Of a DNA stretch of 33,704 nt, positions 25,078 to 33,590 are shown in pieces. Source of the stretch: an uncultured Clostridia bacterium (lineage in GTDB: Bacteria; Bacillota; Clostridia; Oscillospirales; Ruminococcaceae); assembly GCA_947632425.1 (NCBI GenBank), contig CANRPG010000002.1, positions 1 through 33,704 of the forward strand, in the 5' to 3' direction. The notes beneath the pieces were generated by a model. The model had not been told where the DNA came from, searched no databases, and saw nothing but the letters and a program-made list of their open reading frames with translations. Both the position numbers and the translations under genes were made by a program. How positions within the stretch are numbered: the stretch's first letter is position 1; each line of letters starts with the position of its first letter.

Positions 25078-25106
25078 ATAATATGTTGCAATATACGGCG
25101 TTATGA
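25078..25106 (-). promoter_or_regulatory. Sigma-E-like promoter of the spoIIIA operon
   Basis: On the minus strand TCATAAC (25100-25106), a 14-nt spacer and CATATTAT (25078-25085). This fits the mother-cell sigma-E pattern (-35 near KMATATT, -10 near CATACANT) better than sigma-A, and the spoIIIA operon is known to belong to the sigma-E regulon. The start would be about 40 nt before the spoIIIAA ATG. Confidence 0.6.
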
Positions 25107-25122
25107 CTTGAATATTTTACTC

Positions 25123-25151
25123 TTGCATTTCTGTCGAAAAAATAGTATAAT
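25123..25151 (+). promoter_or_regulatory. Sigma-A type promoter of the moxR operon
   Basis: TTGCAT (25123-25128), a 17-nt spacer and consensus TATAAT (25146-25151). It drives the rightward moxR-DUF58-transglutaminase genes, leaving a leader of roughly 85 nt, and is divergent from the spoIIIA promoter 17 nt away. Confidence 0.75.
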
Positions 25152-25245
25152 TATATATGTATGATAATTTTTCTGTTTGTTTGGAAATTATGCACTTCTT
25201 TTCTATATAAAAATACTAACAGTAAGAACGAAAGGAATGATACCG

Positions 25246-26217
25246 ATGAACAAGGTTTCGCAGGAACACGCCGCGGTACTGGAGCGGTCTCGAGCGGTGG
25301 TTGACGAGGTAAAAAAAGTTATAGTGGGCAAGGACGATATTATAATATCCGTTCTTATTGCCATACTTTCAAAGGGACATATTCTTCTGGAGGACAACCC
25401 GGGCGTCGGCAAGACGACGTTAGCGCTGGCGTTTTCAAAGGCGCTCTCGCTGGACTACAAGCGTGTGCAGTTCACGCCCGACGTTCTGCCGAGCGACATT
25501 ACGGGATTTTCTATATACAACAAAGAAAAAGGCACTTTTGAGTATTCGGAGGGCGCGGCGCTGTGCAATCTTCTTCTGGCGGACGAGATAAACCGTACCT
25601 CGAGCAAAACGCAGTCGGCGCTGCTTGAGATAATGGAGGAAGGCAAGATAACCGTTGAGGGCGTTACGCGTGAGATACCAAAGCCTTTTTTCGTTATTGC
25701 CACGCAAAACCCTATTGGTTCGGTGGGAACGCAGATGCTGCCCGAGTCTCAGCTGGACAGGTTTCTGGAGAGGCTGAGCATGGGTTACCCGAGCATTGAG
25801 AGCGAAGTTGATATGCTTAAAGCGCGCCAGAATGAGAACCCTCTTGACAAGGTAGTGCCCGTTATTACGAAAGAACAGCTGATAGACGCGCAGAGGGTTA
25901 CAGAGAACATTTACGTTGACGATGCTATACTTCAGTACATAACAAAGCTGGCAGATGCGACGAGAAATCACCCGATGATAAAGCTGGGGCTTAGTCCGCG
26001 AGGCTCTTTGGCTTTGTGCAGGGCTGCAAAGGCGACTGCTTTGCTTACGGGCAGAAGTTATGTAACGCCCGATGACATAAAATACGTATTCAACAACGTT
26101 TCGGCGCACAGGATACTGCTTAGTACGAGCGCAAAGGCAAGCGGCGCTACTGCTTCTGATGTACTTTCGCAGGTGATAGGACAGATACCGGTGCCGCGCG
26201 TTTCAAAGGACAGATGA
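25246..26217 (+). CDS. MoxR family AAA+ ATPase
   Basis: A 323-residue chaperone-like AAA+ ATPase. Walker A is in EDNPGVGKTTLALAF, Walker B in LLLADEINRTSSKTQSALLE, with the insert-containing sensor FVIATQNPIGSVGTQMLPES and arginine-finger segment QLDRFLERL, and a C-terminal lid (GLSPRGSLALCRAAKA). I chose the ATG at 25246, preceded by AAAGGAATGAT; in-frame codons further upstream lack a site. MoxR proteins next to a DUF58 protein usually help mature or insert a partner complex. Its stop lies 1 nt before the DUF58 start, as is typical of this conserved gene trio. Confidence 0.94.
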   Translation: MNKVSQEHAAVLERSRAVVDEVKKVIVGKDDIIISVLIAILSKGHILLEDNPGVGKTTLALAFSKALSLDYKRVQFTPDVLPSDITGFSIYNKEKGTFEYSEGAALCNLLLADEINRTSSKTQSALLEIMEEGKITVEGVTREIPKPFFVIATQNPIGSVGTQMLPESQLDRFLERLSMGYPSIESEVDMLKARQNENPLDKVVPVITKEQLIDAQRVTENIYVDDAILQYITKLADATRNHPMIKLGLSPRGSLALCRAAKATALLTGRSYVTPDDIKYVFNNVSAHRILLSTSAKASGATASDVLSQVIGQIPVPRVSKDR

Positions 26218-26218
26218 T

Positions 26219-27427
26219 ATGCTTATAATAGGTATTTTTTATCTGATAATACTTATAGGCTGCGTGCTGTTTTATGTGCTGTATGTTGATATTTTTTCGT
26301 TCTATCTGCTTCTGGCGGCGATAATTACGCCCGTGCTTTTGCTGATAGTTATGCTGATATGCGCAAGGAAGATAAAAATGTCGATGCTAAGCCTCTCAGC
26401 CAGCTGCGGTGAGGGCGAAATTGCCCCTGTGGTACTAAGCATAAAGAACGATTCGATATTCGCGGTATCCTGCATAAAGATAACCGTGGGGTACAAAAGC
26501 AAGCTGGACGGCATTGAGAAAAGACTGGAGCTGCACACCCCGATCTTCGCAAAGAACGAACAGCAGATATGCCTGAAAATTTCGGCTGAGTACTGCGGGA
26601 TTATAGAGGTAAGGCTGATAAAGGCGCGAATATACGACATGATAAGGCTGTTTTCAAAAAGGCTGCGCTGCAAGAACATCACTGCGAGCGTTATGGTATG
26701 CCCGAAGATGATACCCATTGAGCCGCAGCTGGCGCTATATCAGAATTTTGACAGCGAGAGCGACAGGTTCTCGAAGCGGCAGGCAGGCGACGACCCTTCG
26801 GAGATATTTCAGCTGCACGAATACCGCCCGGGCGACAAGATGAACCGCATACACTGGAAAGCATCGGTGCGGCAGGACGAGCTTATTGTAAAGGAATTTT
26901 CAAAGCCTGTATCAAACGATATTGCGTTCATAATATGTCCGCCGTCGCACATGGACGAGAACGACAGCGGTATTGCAGAAAGCTACAGCAGGATAATGTG
27001 CGCCGCGGCATCGCTGAGTTTTGCTATGCTTGAAAACGATGCTTTGCACACGTTTATATGGAGCGCGAACGGAAAGAACATATCTGCGGCGGTGGCTGAT
27101 ACAGAGAGCTATCTTAATTTTTTGTCTGCGATATTTTCATACAAGATAGATGTTTCAAAGCCTTATGATGCGATAGAGGGGTATTTTTCGCAGCTGGGCG
27201 GCGGCAGTGCGCCGAAGTTTTCTCATATTATTATAATTACCGACGGCGCGGACGAACAGTTATATGACAGTCTGGGCAGTGACGAATACGGACTTAAAAA
27301 GACTGTGATATGCTGTTTGCCGAATTCCAAAAAAGCGCCCATGCCGCAGGAAACGGACGATATGACGCAGTTTATTTTTGTAGGAGGAGAAAGCGGTATG
27401 TCGGCGCTTTCGGATATGATAATCTGA
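26219..27427 (+). CDS. DUF58 domain-containing membrane protein
   Basis: A 402-residue protein with two N-terminal membrane segments (residues 2-22 and 27-48), an extracytoplasmic or cytosolic beta-rich region, and the DUF58 signature QLHEYRPGDKMNRIHWKASV at about 198-217. The following part has a von Willebrand A-like ending (IIIITDGADEQLYD). Function is not established; DUF58 proteins co-occur with MoxR ATPases and transglutaminase-like membrane proteins. It starts 1 nt after the moxR stop and is followed by the large transglutaminase-like gene after 18 nt. Confidence 0.9.
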   Translation: MLIIGIFYLIILIGCVLFYVLYVDIFSFYLLLAAIITPVLLLIVMLICARKIKMSMLSLSASCGEGEIAPVVLSIKNDSIFAVSCIKITVGYKSKLDGIEKRLELHTPIFAKNEQQICLKISAEYCGIIEVRLIKARIYDMIRLFSKRLRCKNITASVMVCPKMIPIEPQLALYQNFDSESDRFSKRQAGDDPSEIFQLHEYRPGDKMNRIHWKASVRQDELIVKEFSKPVSNDIAFIICPPSHMDENDSGIAESYSRIMCAAASLSFAMLENDALHTFIWSANGKNISAAVADTESYLNFLSAIFSYKIDVSKPYDAIEGYFSQLGGGSAPKFSHIIIITDGADEQLYDSLGSDEYGLKKTVICCLPNSKKAPMPQETDDMTQFIFVGGESGMSALSDMII

Positions 27428-27445
27428 TAACGAGGTTTGTGTAAA

Positions 27446-30373
27446 ATGAAAAGGAGCAAAAAGCTGAATTTTGACAACCCGTCAAAGATAAGCATACAGC
27501 CTGATGTTGGCATGATAACCAAACGAGAGTATAAGTTCTCGGACGGCATCATACAGTACATACTGCTGAATGTTATTGCGCTGTGCAGCCTGCTGACGGG
27601 ACTTAGCTATATAAATGTACCTTTGCCGCTTTTCTGGCCTTTTTTTGAAAGTATGCTGCTTAGCGCGATACTTTGTTTTGCGCCGAAGAAGTCATACAAG
27701 GCAGGTATAGTTCTGGTTTGCATAATATTGCTTTTCTGGCGGAGAGATGATGTTATATACGGGGCGGCTGTACTGATAGACAAGTACGCGCAGCTGCTGG
27801 GCACTTCGTTTGATATACCAAGTTCCTTAGTGACCGATCTTACAAGCGGCGCGGCGATGACTGTTTTTCTGCACGCTTATATGCTGCTGATGATAGTTGT
27901 ATTATACTACAGCGTATTTCTTACAAAGAATTTTATATTCACGTTTGCGGTAAGCTTTATACTGCCCGAGATAGGTCTTTACAACGGCAATGCGCCCAAC
28001 TATTTTACGGCGTTTATGCTGGTGGCGGCGTGGGTATGCGTTTTTGCTATGCAGCTGAACGACTACCACGCGAACCGCGCAGGCAAAAATAACATTTTTA
28101 CGCGGCAGAAGAAAAAGAACATTTTCTACATGACCGAGCGCGGCATGAAAAATTCTGTGTTCGGGCAGCTTTCGGCGCAGCTGTGCATAATTATGGCGGC
28201 GGCTTTGCTTCTGGGTATTGCAGGCTCGGCGCTCTCGGGGTATGAACGCAGCGACAAGATAAACATTATGCGGCGAAACCTTACCTATGATTTTTCCGTA
28301 AAGACGATAGTAAGCACCCTGAGAGAGCTTGGCGGCATAGATCTGCCGTTTACACCCTCGGTCCAGGGGGCGGCTTCTGTATCGGGCGGTCTGTCTAAGG
28401 GAGATCTGAGAAAGGTAAACGACATAAGGTTTCAAAACGTAAAACTTATGGAGGCGGCGTTTGACAGCTACCCCCACGACAGCGTATACCTGAGAGGGTA
28501 CGCGGCAGGAAAATATTCCGACAGCCGCTGGCGCAGTGAGAAAGCTTCGATAAACGAGGCGGCAGGAAAATATCCTATGAATAATTTAAGTTCGCCTTAC
28601 TATTTCTTCACGAATACCGGCTTGGAGCCGAATACGGTAAGAATAACGGATCTTACGGACAGCAAAACACTGTTTACACCGTATTATGCATCGTTTCTGG
28701 GCATAGAAAACATAAAGAACATAACTTACGACAATGTGACGACCGACAAAAAAAGCTATGAAGTTACGTTTTCTGACGGTACAAAACGTTTTCCGGACAC
28801 GGAATTCGCATACAATTACGGTTTCAGCAGTTTTGGATTTGACACATTTATATATTTTATAGGCACTTATGCGCAGAAAGCAGAAGAAGATAAGGACATC
28901 TCCCCACTGGAAGTGCTGGAGCAGATGCCGTTGACAAAGCTGTCGCAGAATCTGGGTATTGAGAAAGAGTACATGGAAGATCTTGTCAGCGGCTTGAACA
29001 TATATCTTAACGAAGGGCTGGATATTCCGCTGTATTACGCGCACATATCGGGTTACAGCGAGGGTGACACGATAGCTGAAAGATACCCGATAATACTGGA
29101 TACTATGAATGAAAACGGCGGCACCGCACAGAGCGGCGCATCTGATCTTGATACTCTTACAAAACTGGCTTACGACAATTACATGGAGCATACATCTTCT
29201 GACAGCGCTTACGATGACGAGTGCATTTACACAAATTACGCATTTGACCACTACACCACGCCCGACATAAACATTGACGAAGATATTCTTGCAGAGCTTG
29301 ACAGGCTGTATCAGGAGGAGATGGGCGGTATGCCGTTTATCGTAAGTTACTTATCGCACGTAAATTCTGTTATAAATGCGGTAGGCGCTTACTTTGAGCA
29401 GCACTACACATACTCTTTGCAAAACCCGAAAACGCCTTCGGGCAGGGATTTTATTGAATACTTTCTGACCGACATGAACACGGGTTCATGCACATATTTT
29501 TCAAGCGCGGCTGTTGAGATACTGCGCTGCTACGGCATACCTGCAAGGTACGCGGAAGGGTTCATGATACCCTCTTCGGATCTGAGGAGCGCTCTGAAAA
29601 TGAACACCGATGACGGTTTATACCACATAGACATAAAAGACAACTACGCTCACGCATGGGCGGAAGTATTTCTCCCGGGGGTGGGCTGGCTGCCTGTTGA
29701 CCTGACGCTTTCGGTAAGCAACTTCTACGGCAGCACAAGCACGGTAACGACGTCCGGCAGTGAGACGACCACCACTACCACCGCGCAGACGGAGGCAACG
29801 ACGACTACTGAAAATATCACGACAACGACAGAGGTAACTACCGCTCCGCAGGCTAGCGCAAGCGGAACAATTACGACGACGGGCAACGGCGGCAATGCAA
29901 ATGAGGAAAGCAGCGGCGGCTCGAAAGTTAAAGACATACTGATGACGGCAGGCGCGGCGGCGCTGATAATTGCGATGTTCGTGCTGGCGTATCTGGCGTG
30001 CATAAGCGCGATAAAACGCGGCTTGAAAGACAGCATAAACGAGGAAAACCAGAACAAGCGCGCTGTGAACATTTACGACATTGCGCTTATGTATCTTGGG
30101 TGCATTGGCATAAGGTGCGGTGAGAATATTTCGGACAAGGATAGATGCGAAAAGCTGTGCGAGATGCTTGAAAAGGCAGGTATCTCAGGGCTTGGCGATG
30201 AGTTGAGGGCGGCTTGCGCTCTGGCAGTAGAGGCAGGTATGAGCGGCGGCGAGATAACGCATGAAGAAAACGAGCAGATGATGTCGCTTTTGAAAAAGGT
30301 GCGCGAGGTCTGCTATGAGAAGATGAGCAAGGCGCAGAGGTTCACGGCGAAGTACATAAAGGGGCTGTACTAA
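27446..30373 (+). CDS. Large membrane protein with transglutaminase-like domain
   Basis: A 975-residue protein. The N-terminal 265 residues hold about seven membrane segments. A long extracytoplasmic region follows and carries a transglutaminase-like core with the Cys-His-Asp triad: Cys682 (GSCTYFSSAAVEILRC then GIPARYAEGF), His736 (NYAHAWAEVF) and Asp752 (GWLPVDL). A Thr-rich linker of about 60 residues (760-830) leads to another membrane segment (832-855) and a cytoplasmic helical tail of about 120 residues, like DUF4129 domains. The start ATG at 27446 has GAGGT 8 nt upstream. The substrate is unknown; proteins of this type may act as proteases or cross-linkers at the cell surface. Confidence 0.93.
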   Translation: MKRSKKLNFDNPSKISIQPDVGMITKREYKFSDGIIQYILLNVIALCSLLTGLSYINVPLPLFWPFFESMLLSAILCFAPKKSYKAGIVLVCIILLFWRRDDVIYGAAVLIDKYAQLLGTSFDIPSSLVTDLTSGAAMTVFLHAYMLLMIVVLYYSVFLTKNFIFTFAVSFILPEIGLYNGNAPNYFTAFMLVAAWVCVFAMQLNDYHANRAGKNNIFTRQKKKNIFYMTERGMKNSVFGQLSAQLCIIMAAALLLGIAGSALSGYERSDKINIMRRNLTYDFSVKTIVSTLRELGGIDLPFTPSVQGAASVSGGLSKGDLRKVNDIRFQNVKLMEAAFDSYPHDSVYLRGYAAGKYSDSRWRSEKASINEAAGKYPMNNLSSPYYFFTNTGLEPNTVRITDLTDSKTLFTPYYASFLGIENIKNITYDNVTTDKKSYEVTFSDGTKRFPDTEFAYNYGFSSFGFDTFIYFIGTYAQKAEEDKDISPLEVLEQMPLTKLSQNLGIEKEYMEDLVSGLNIYLNEGLDIPLYYAHISGYSEGDTIAERYPIILDTMNENGGTAQSGASDLDTLTKLAYDNYMEHTSSDSAYDDECIYTNYAFDHYTTPDINIDEDILAELDRLYQEEMGGMPFIVSYLSHVNSVINAVGAYFEQHYTYSLQNPKTPSGRDFIEYFLTDMNTGSCTYFSSAAVEILRCYGIPARYAEGFMIPSSDLRSALKMNTDDGLYHIDIKDNYAHAWAEVFLPGVGWLPVDLTLSVSNFYGSTSTVTTSGSETTTTTTAQTEATTTTENITTTTEVTTAPQASASGTITTTGNGGNANEESSGGSKVKDILMTAGAAALIIAMFVLAYLACISAIKRGLKDSINEENQNKRAVNIYDIALMYLGCIGIRCGENISDKDRCEKLCEMLEKAGISGLGDELRAACALAVEAGMSGGEITHEENEQMMSLLKKVREVCYEKMSKAQRFTAKYIKGLY

Positions 30374-30380
30374 ATAAAAA

Positions 30381-30415
30381 AGAGCTTTCACGAAAAAGTG
30401 AGAGCTCTCTTTTTA
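30381..30415. terminator. Bidirectional rho-independent terminator
   Basis: An 11-bp stem, AGAGCTTTCAC (30381-30391) with GTGAGAGCTCT (30398-30408), one G:U pair, and a GAAAAA loop. T-runs lie on both sides (CTTTTTAT on plus; TTTTTTATTTA on minus), so it can end both the transglutaminase operon and the convergent TIGR04086 gene. Confidence 0.9.
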
Positions 30416-30826
30416 TCAGTATCTGTGCTTTTTGGTATTCACGCCGACTATGCCGCCGACCGCGCCGCACAACATGGTTATCATAAGCTTGCCTGCGGAA
30501 GATATGCCGAGGGCGGCTTTTGCAAACACTGCGCCGAAAATCAGCACGGTCATAAATATCAGCACGCCGCACATAACGCCCATGAGCATACCGTTTCTGC
30601 GGCGTTTTCTTGCGCAGAAGTAGCCGCCGAAATATCCGCCTACGCCGAGGGCAACTGTTGCGAGGACTGACACCATTACGGCAGGGGCGTTTATTCTGCT
30701 GAGTATAAATGCAAACCCCATAAGACATATTATTATCATTCCTATTCCCATGACTGCCGAGATCAGCATGGTATACAGCCCTGAATCAGACATCCTGCGC
30801 TTGCGGCGGCGAACAAATCTGGGCAA
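30416..30826 (-). CDS. TIGR04086 family membrane protein
   Basis: A 136-residue protein with four membrane segments (about 16-40, 47-71, 80-104, 110-128) and a very basic N-terminus (PRFVRRRKRRM). It matches the YrzE/TIGR04086 pattern, with glycine-rich ends GVGGYFGGYF and CGAVGGIVGVN. The function is unknown; the gene is commonly found beside yajC in Clostridia. The best start is a TTG at 30824-30826 because AGGAGGGATC lies about 8 nt upstream; an ATG 11 codons later has no such site. Confidence 0.82.
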   Translation of the reverse strand: MPRFVRRRKRRMSDSGLYTMLISAVMGIGMIIICLMGFAFILSRINAPAVMVSVLATVALGVGGYFGGYFCARKRRRNGMLMGVMCGVLIFMTVLIFGAVFAKAALGISSAGKLMITMLCGAVGGIVGVNTKKHRY

Positions 30827-30897
30827 AAAAGATCCCTCCTAAAATGATGCTATACACCATTTTATTCGGGAACCCTGAAGTTTATGCGAAATGTGCC

Positions 30898-31218
30898 TTA
30901 CTCGTCATGCTCGGTATTGTTCTTGGCTATTGCCCATTTCATTATTCTTATCTTGCTTCTGTCGCCGCCTGTTTCTACAACTACGGTATCGTCTTTGATA
31001 GAAACAATGAGACCTACTATTCCGCCTGCGGTGACTATCTCGTCGCCTACCTCGAGCTTTTCACGCATTGCCGCATCGGCTTTTTCCTTTTTTCTCTGAG
31101 GTCTTATGAGCAGAAAATAAAATACGACTAAAATAATTACAAGCCATATTATTGAAAAATAGCCCATTGTATTGGTATTTGCTGCTTCATCGGCGAGCAT
31201 TGTGATAAACATATTCAT
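30898..31218 (-). CDS. yajC: Preprotein translocase accessory subunit YajC
   Basis: A 106-residue protein with one membrane segment (residues 22-40, FSIIWLVIILVVFYFLLIRP) followed by QRKKEKADAAMREKLEVGDE, IVTAGGIVGLIVSI and DDTVVVETG, the YajC signature. It associates with SecDF at the Sec translocon. AAAGGAAG lies 8 nt before the ATG; its own promoter lies upstream. The TIGR04086 gene follows after 71 nt. Confidence 0.95.
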   Translation of the reverse strand: MNMFITMLADEAANTNTMGYFSIIWLVIILVVFYFLLIRPQRKKEKADAAMREKLEVGDEIVTAGGIVGLIVSIKDDTVVVETGGDRSKIRIMKWAIAKNNTEHDE

Positions 31219-31252
31219 TAAAACGACTTCCTTTCATTTTTCACTAAATAGT

Positions 31253-31281
31253 ATTGTACCACAAAATCTGCCGATTGGCAA
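31253..31281 (-). promoter_or_regulatory. Sigma-A type promoter for yajC
   Basis: On the minus strand TTGCCA (31276-31281), a 17-nt spacer and TACAAT (31253-31258), 34 nt before the yajC ATG. Confidence 0.75.
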
Positions 31282-31324
31282 GTGTTTCTTTAAAATTTAA
31301 TAAATTTTCCTTGCCCGTGATGCT

Positions 31325-32602
31325 TCAGCTGCCTGTTTTTTCGGTATGCGAATTGGCGCAGGCTGTGATCGCTTCGCGCTCGGAGGACATTTTATCTGCA
31401 AGTGTTTCATCGCTTTCAAATAGGGTTGAGTAGTTATAAAGCGCAACGCCGCTGACGTTTTCAAGAGAAAATGCGTCTGTCATTTGCTTGGCAATTATAT
31501 TTTCTGTCTCCAGAAATTCTGTTTCCTCGGCAATTTTGTATACGCCCAGACCTATCACCAGTTTAACGCCGCTGTCGGAGGTCATTTCGCTCCACTTCCC
31601 TATCGTTTCAAGGTATGGTGATGTGCTGCCATAGCTGAAATAGACCTGCGGAATGATACAGTCGCAGATAAGTGGGCTTGCGCACCAACTGCCGACATCT
31701 GCATAAAGCTGCTGATAGTTGTTGTTTATATTGCCCTGCGGTGATATTTCAAAAATTACTGTAGGATCGATATTTTTTATAGACATATTCATTTGCAGAA
31801 CGAGCTTTGTGGTATTGTTCATACGCCACTGAGATAGATCTTCAGCGCCGCTTTTTTCAAAATTTTGCTTATCGAATGCCTCATCTGTAGTGGGGTAAAA
31901 ATAGTCATCAATGTGTATGCCGTCAACATCATAGCGTGAGACTATTTCTGCCGCCGCATCGGCGACGTATTCCCTCACCTCTTCTGCTCCGGGGTCAAGC
32001 CACAAAAACGGGCTGCCTTCTGCTGAATTTATATACTCGCCGAAATGCTCGGTATAAAACTTCTTTAGGGGGTAGTCGTCGCTCATGCTCTCAAAGCTTT
32101 CTTCTGTCTGACAACGGAGAGGGTTTATCCACGCATGGAATGAAAGCCCCAGTTTATGGGCTTCTTCGACCATTATTTCAAGCGCATCGTAAGGCTCTGT
32201 GCTGCCGAAAGAGGTGGTATACGGGTACATAACAGAGGGATAATAGGCATCTGCAAAGGCGCGGACATGGACATAGACTGTATTTGCGCCGACGGAGACA
32301 ATATTTTTATACGCCTGCGATATACTCTCTCGAAACTGCTCGGCGGTCGCGCCGTTCATCATGTTACCGAGGTCGATATACGATATCCACACGCCTATTT
32401 GCTCATCATAGTTGAGGGCTTGGTAGTCGCTTTTGGGGAAGATGTGGTCATGCACTAAGCTTTTGAACATTGCAATGCTGCCAAACGAGCTTCTCTGCTG
32501 TTTTACAGCCTTTCCCCCACTGCTTGGCAGAACGCTTTGCGACTGAAACATCAGGCTTACGAATATTACAGCTGCCAAAGCTATTGAAATTACAATTTTC
32601 AC
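31325..32602 (-). CDS. GHL10-type (family 10-like) glycoside hydrolase, secreted or anchored
   Basis: A 425-residue extracytoplasmic protein with a signal-anchor at residues 1-22 (KIVISIALAAVIFVSLMF). The TIM-barrel domain has WISYIDLGNMMNG, NTVYVHVRAFADAYYPS, LGLSFHAWINPLRC, YDVDGIHIDDYFYP and VIFEISPQGNINNNY, typical of the GHL10 (DUF187) family acting on cell-wall or other glycans; the substrate is unknown. The start is a GTG at 32600-32602 with AAAGGGGG 7 nt upstream. The C-terminal part ends in ANSHTEKTGS. It lies 97 nt after psd, with a plus-oriented terminator in between. Confidence 0.88.
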   Translation of the reverse strand: MKIVISIALAAVIFVSLMFQSQSVLPSSGGKAVKQQRSSFGSIAMFKSLVHDHIFPKSDYQALNYDEQIGVWISYIDLGNMMNGATAEQFRESISQAYKNIVSVGANTVYVHVRAFADAYYPSVMYPYTTSFGSTEPYDALEIMVEEAHKLGLSFHAWINPLRCQTEESFESMSDDYPLKKFYTEHFGEYINSAEGSPFLWLDPGAEEVREYVADAAAEIVSRYDVDGIHIDDYFYPTTDEAFDKQNFEKSGAEDLSQWRMNNTTKLVLQMNMSIKNIDPTVIFEISPQGNINNNYQQLYADVGSWCASPLICDCIIPQVYFSYGSTSPYLETIGKWSEMTSDSGVKLVIGLGVYKIAEETEFLETENIIAKQMTDAFSLENVSGVALYNYSTLFESDETLADKMSSEREAITACANSHTEKTGS

Positions 32603-32655
32603 GGCTTGTCCCCCTTTCTATATTAGTCTATGGCAAAATTTGGTATTTAATTCAC

Positions 32656-32694
32656 AAGCCACACCGCTTTTTTACGATGTGGCTTAGTTTTTTT
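32656..32694 (+). terminator. Rho-independent terminator oriented on the plus strand
   Basis: An 11-bp stem, AAGCCACACCG (32656-32666) with CGATGTGGCTT (32675-32685), one G:U-type pair, an 8-nt loop, then AG and seven T (32688-32694). The T-run is on the plus strand, yet both flanking genes are leftward; on the minus strand the hairpin is followed by GTGAATTAAA. It could stop antisense transcription into psd. Confidence 0.75.
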
Positions 32695-32699
32695 GCAAA

Positions 32700-33575
32700 T
32701 TACTTATTTCCGGGCAGTTTATAACCCACCGCTTCGCCCATGAGGACGGGTGTTTCGCAGTCTCTTTCGGTGTTTATCAGTATGTCATAGTCTGGCGAGA
32801 TGACGTCTTTTCTGAAAAGCTGTATTATCGTTGAGCCGCCAAACTCGAACATTCCCTTTTCGTCGCCTTTGTGAATAACGCCGCGCTGGTGGTGGTTGCT
32901 TATTTTGCCTACGCACAGCGCGCCGACTTCTATCTGCACGACCTCGGAAAAGTTTTTTGTCTTCATCAGCGTAAATTCGCGGCAGTTGTTCTTAAACACC
33001 TTACAGCGATTTATCGCTATTGGCTGGACGGTATGCAGCACGCCTTTAATATAGAAATTATCCGATTTAGCACCGTCGTCTATATACGCGTACCTATGAT
33101 AATTGCACGGCTCCAGCCGATATATAAAACACCAGCCGCCGCAAAATCTATCGGCAAGTTTACCGCTGTGCAAAAGCTCTTTGAGCGTATACGGCGTACC
33201 CTTGATCTCAAACACGCTGTCGCTGTCTATTTTAAATACGGTAAGTTTGCCGTCGCAGGGGGCGCACAGCTTTGTTTCATCTGTGCAAAAAGGTCTGGCC
33301 TCTTTATATAGCTCACGGGTGAAGAAGTCGTTAAAAGAAGAAAAATGATGCTTTTTGGCATAGGTCATGTCAATATCATACTTCTTTATATACCTGTTTA
33401 CCATAGGTCTGGAAAGGCGGCTGCTGAGAAACAATGCTGCTGCCTTTGAAGCCCACGGCATGGTCAGAGGGTAAAGAAGCGCTCTGCCGACGGGTGTTTT
33501 ATACAAAAACCTAAGAAAGACATTGCTTTTGTTATAGTCTGCCTTTATGCCGACCCTGAAAACTTTACTGCTCAT
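32700..33575 (-). CDS. psd: Phosphatidylserine decarboxylase proenzyme
   Basis: Converts phosphatidylserine to phosphatidylethanolamine at the membrane. The 291-residue proenzyme has CAPCDGKLTVF (conserved Asp), RLEPCNYHRYAYIDDG (His160) and the self-cleavage site FEFGGSTIIQLF. Cleavage before Ser248 gives the pyruvoyl cofactor, with an alpha chain of about 44 residues. The E. coli H-R-x-H pair is here H-R-Y-A, so the second His is absent. GTGGAGCGG lies before the ATG. It follows the phosphatidylserine synthase gene after 15 nt. Confidence 0.93.
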   Translation of the reverse strand: MSSKVFRVGIKADYNKSNVFLRFLYKTPVGRALLYPLTMPWASKAAALFLSSRLSRPMVNRYIKKYDIDMTYAKKHHFSSFNDFFTRELYKEARPFCTDETKLCAPCDGKLTVFKIDSDSVFEIKGTPYTLKELLHSGKLADRFCGGWCFIYRLEPCNYHRYAYIDDGAKSDNFYIKGVLHTVQPIAINRCKVFKNNCREFTLMKTKNFSEVVQIEVGALCVGKISNHHQRGVIHKGDEKGMFEFGGSTIIQLFRKDVISPDYDILINTERDCETPVLMGEAVGYKLPGNK

Positions 33576-33590
33576 AAAAACCGCTCCACA

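Noticed and set aside
25435-26109. A 224-residue leftward frame inside the moxR gene
   Set aside because: Antisense to clear MoxR motifs, with no promoter or ribosome binding site.
29722-29890. A DNA minisatellite in the Thr-codon run
   Set aside because: The ACN codons are mixed and the period is not constant; it is a Thr-rich linker in a coding frame, not a tandem DNA repeat.
31285-31315. AT-rich palindrome AAAATTTATTAAATTTT as terminator of the glycoside hydrolase gene
   Set aside because: It has no GC-rich stem and no clean T-run, so it is too weak to call.
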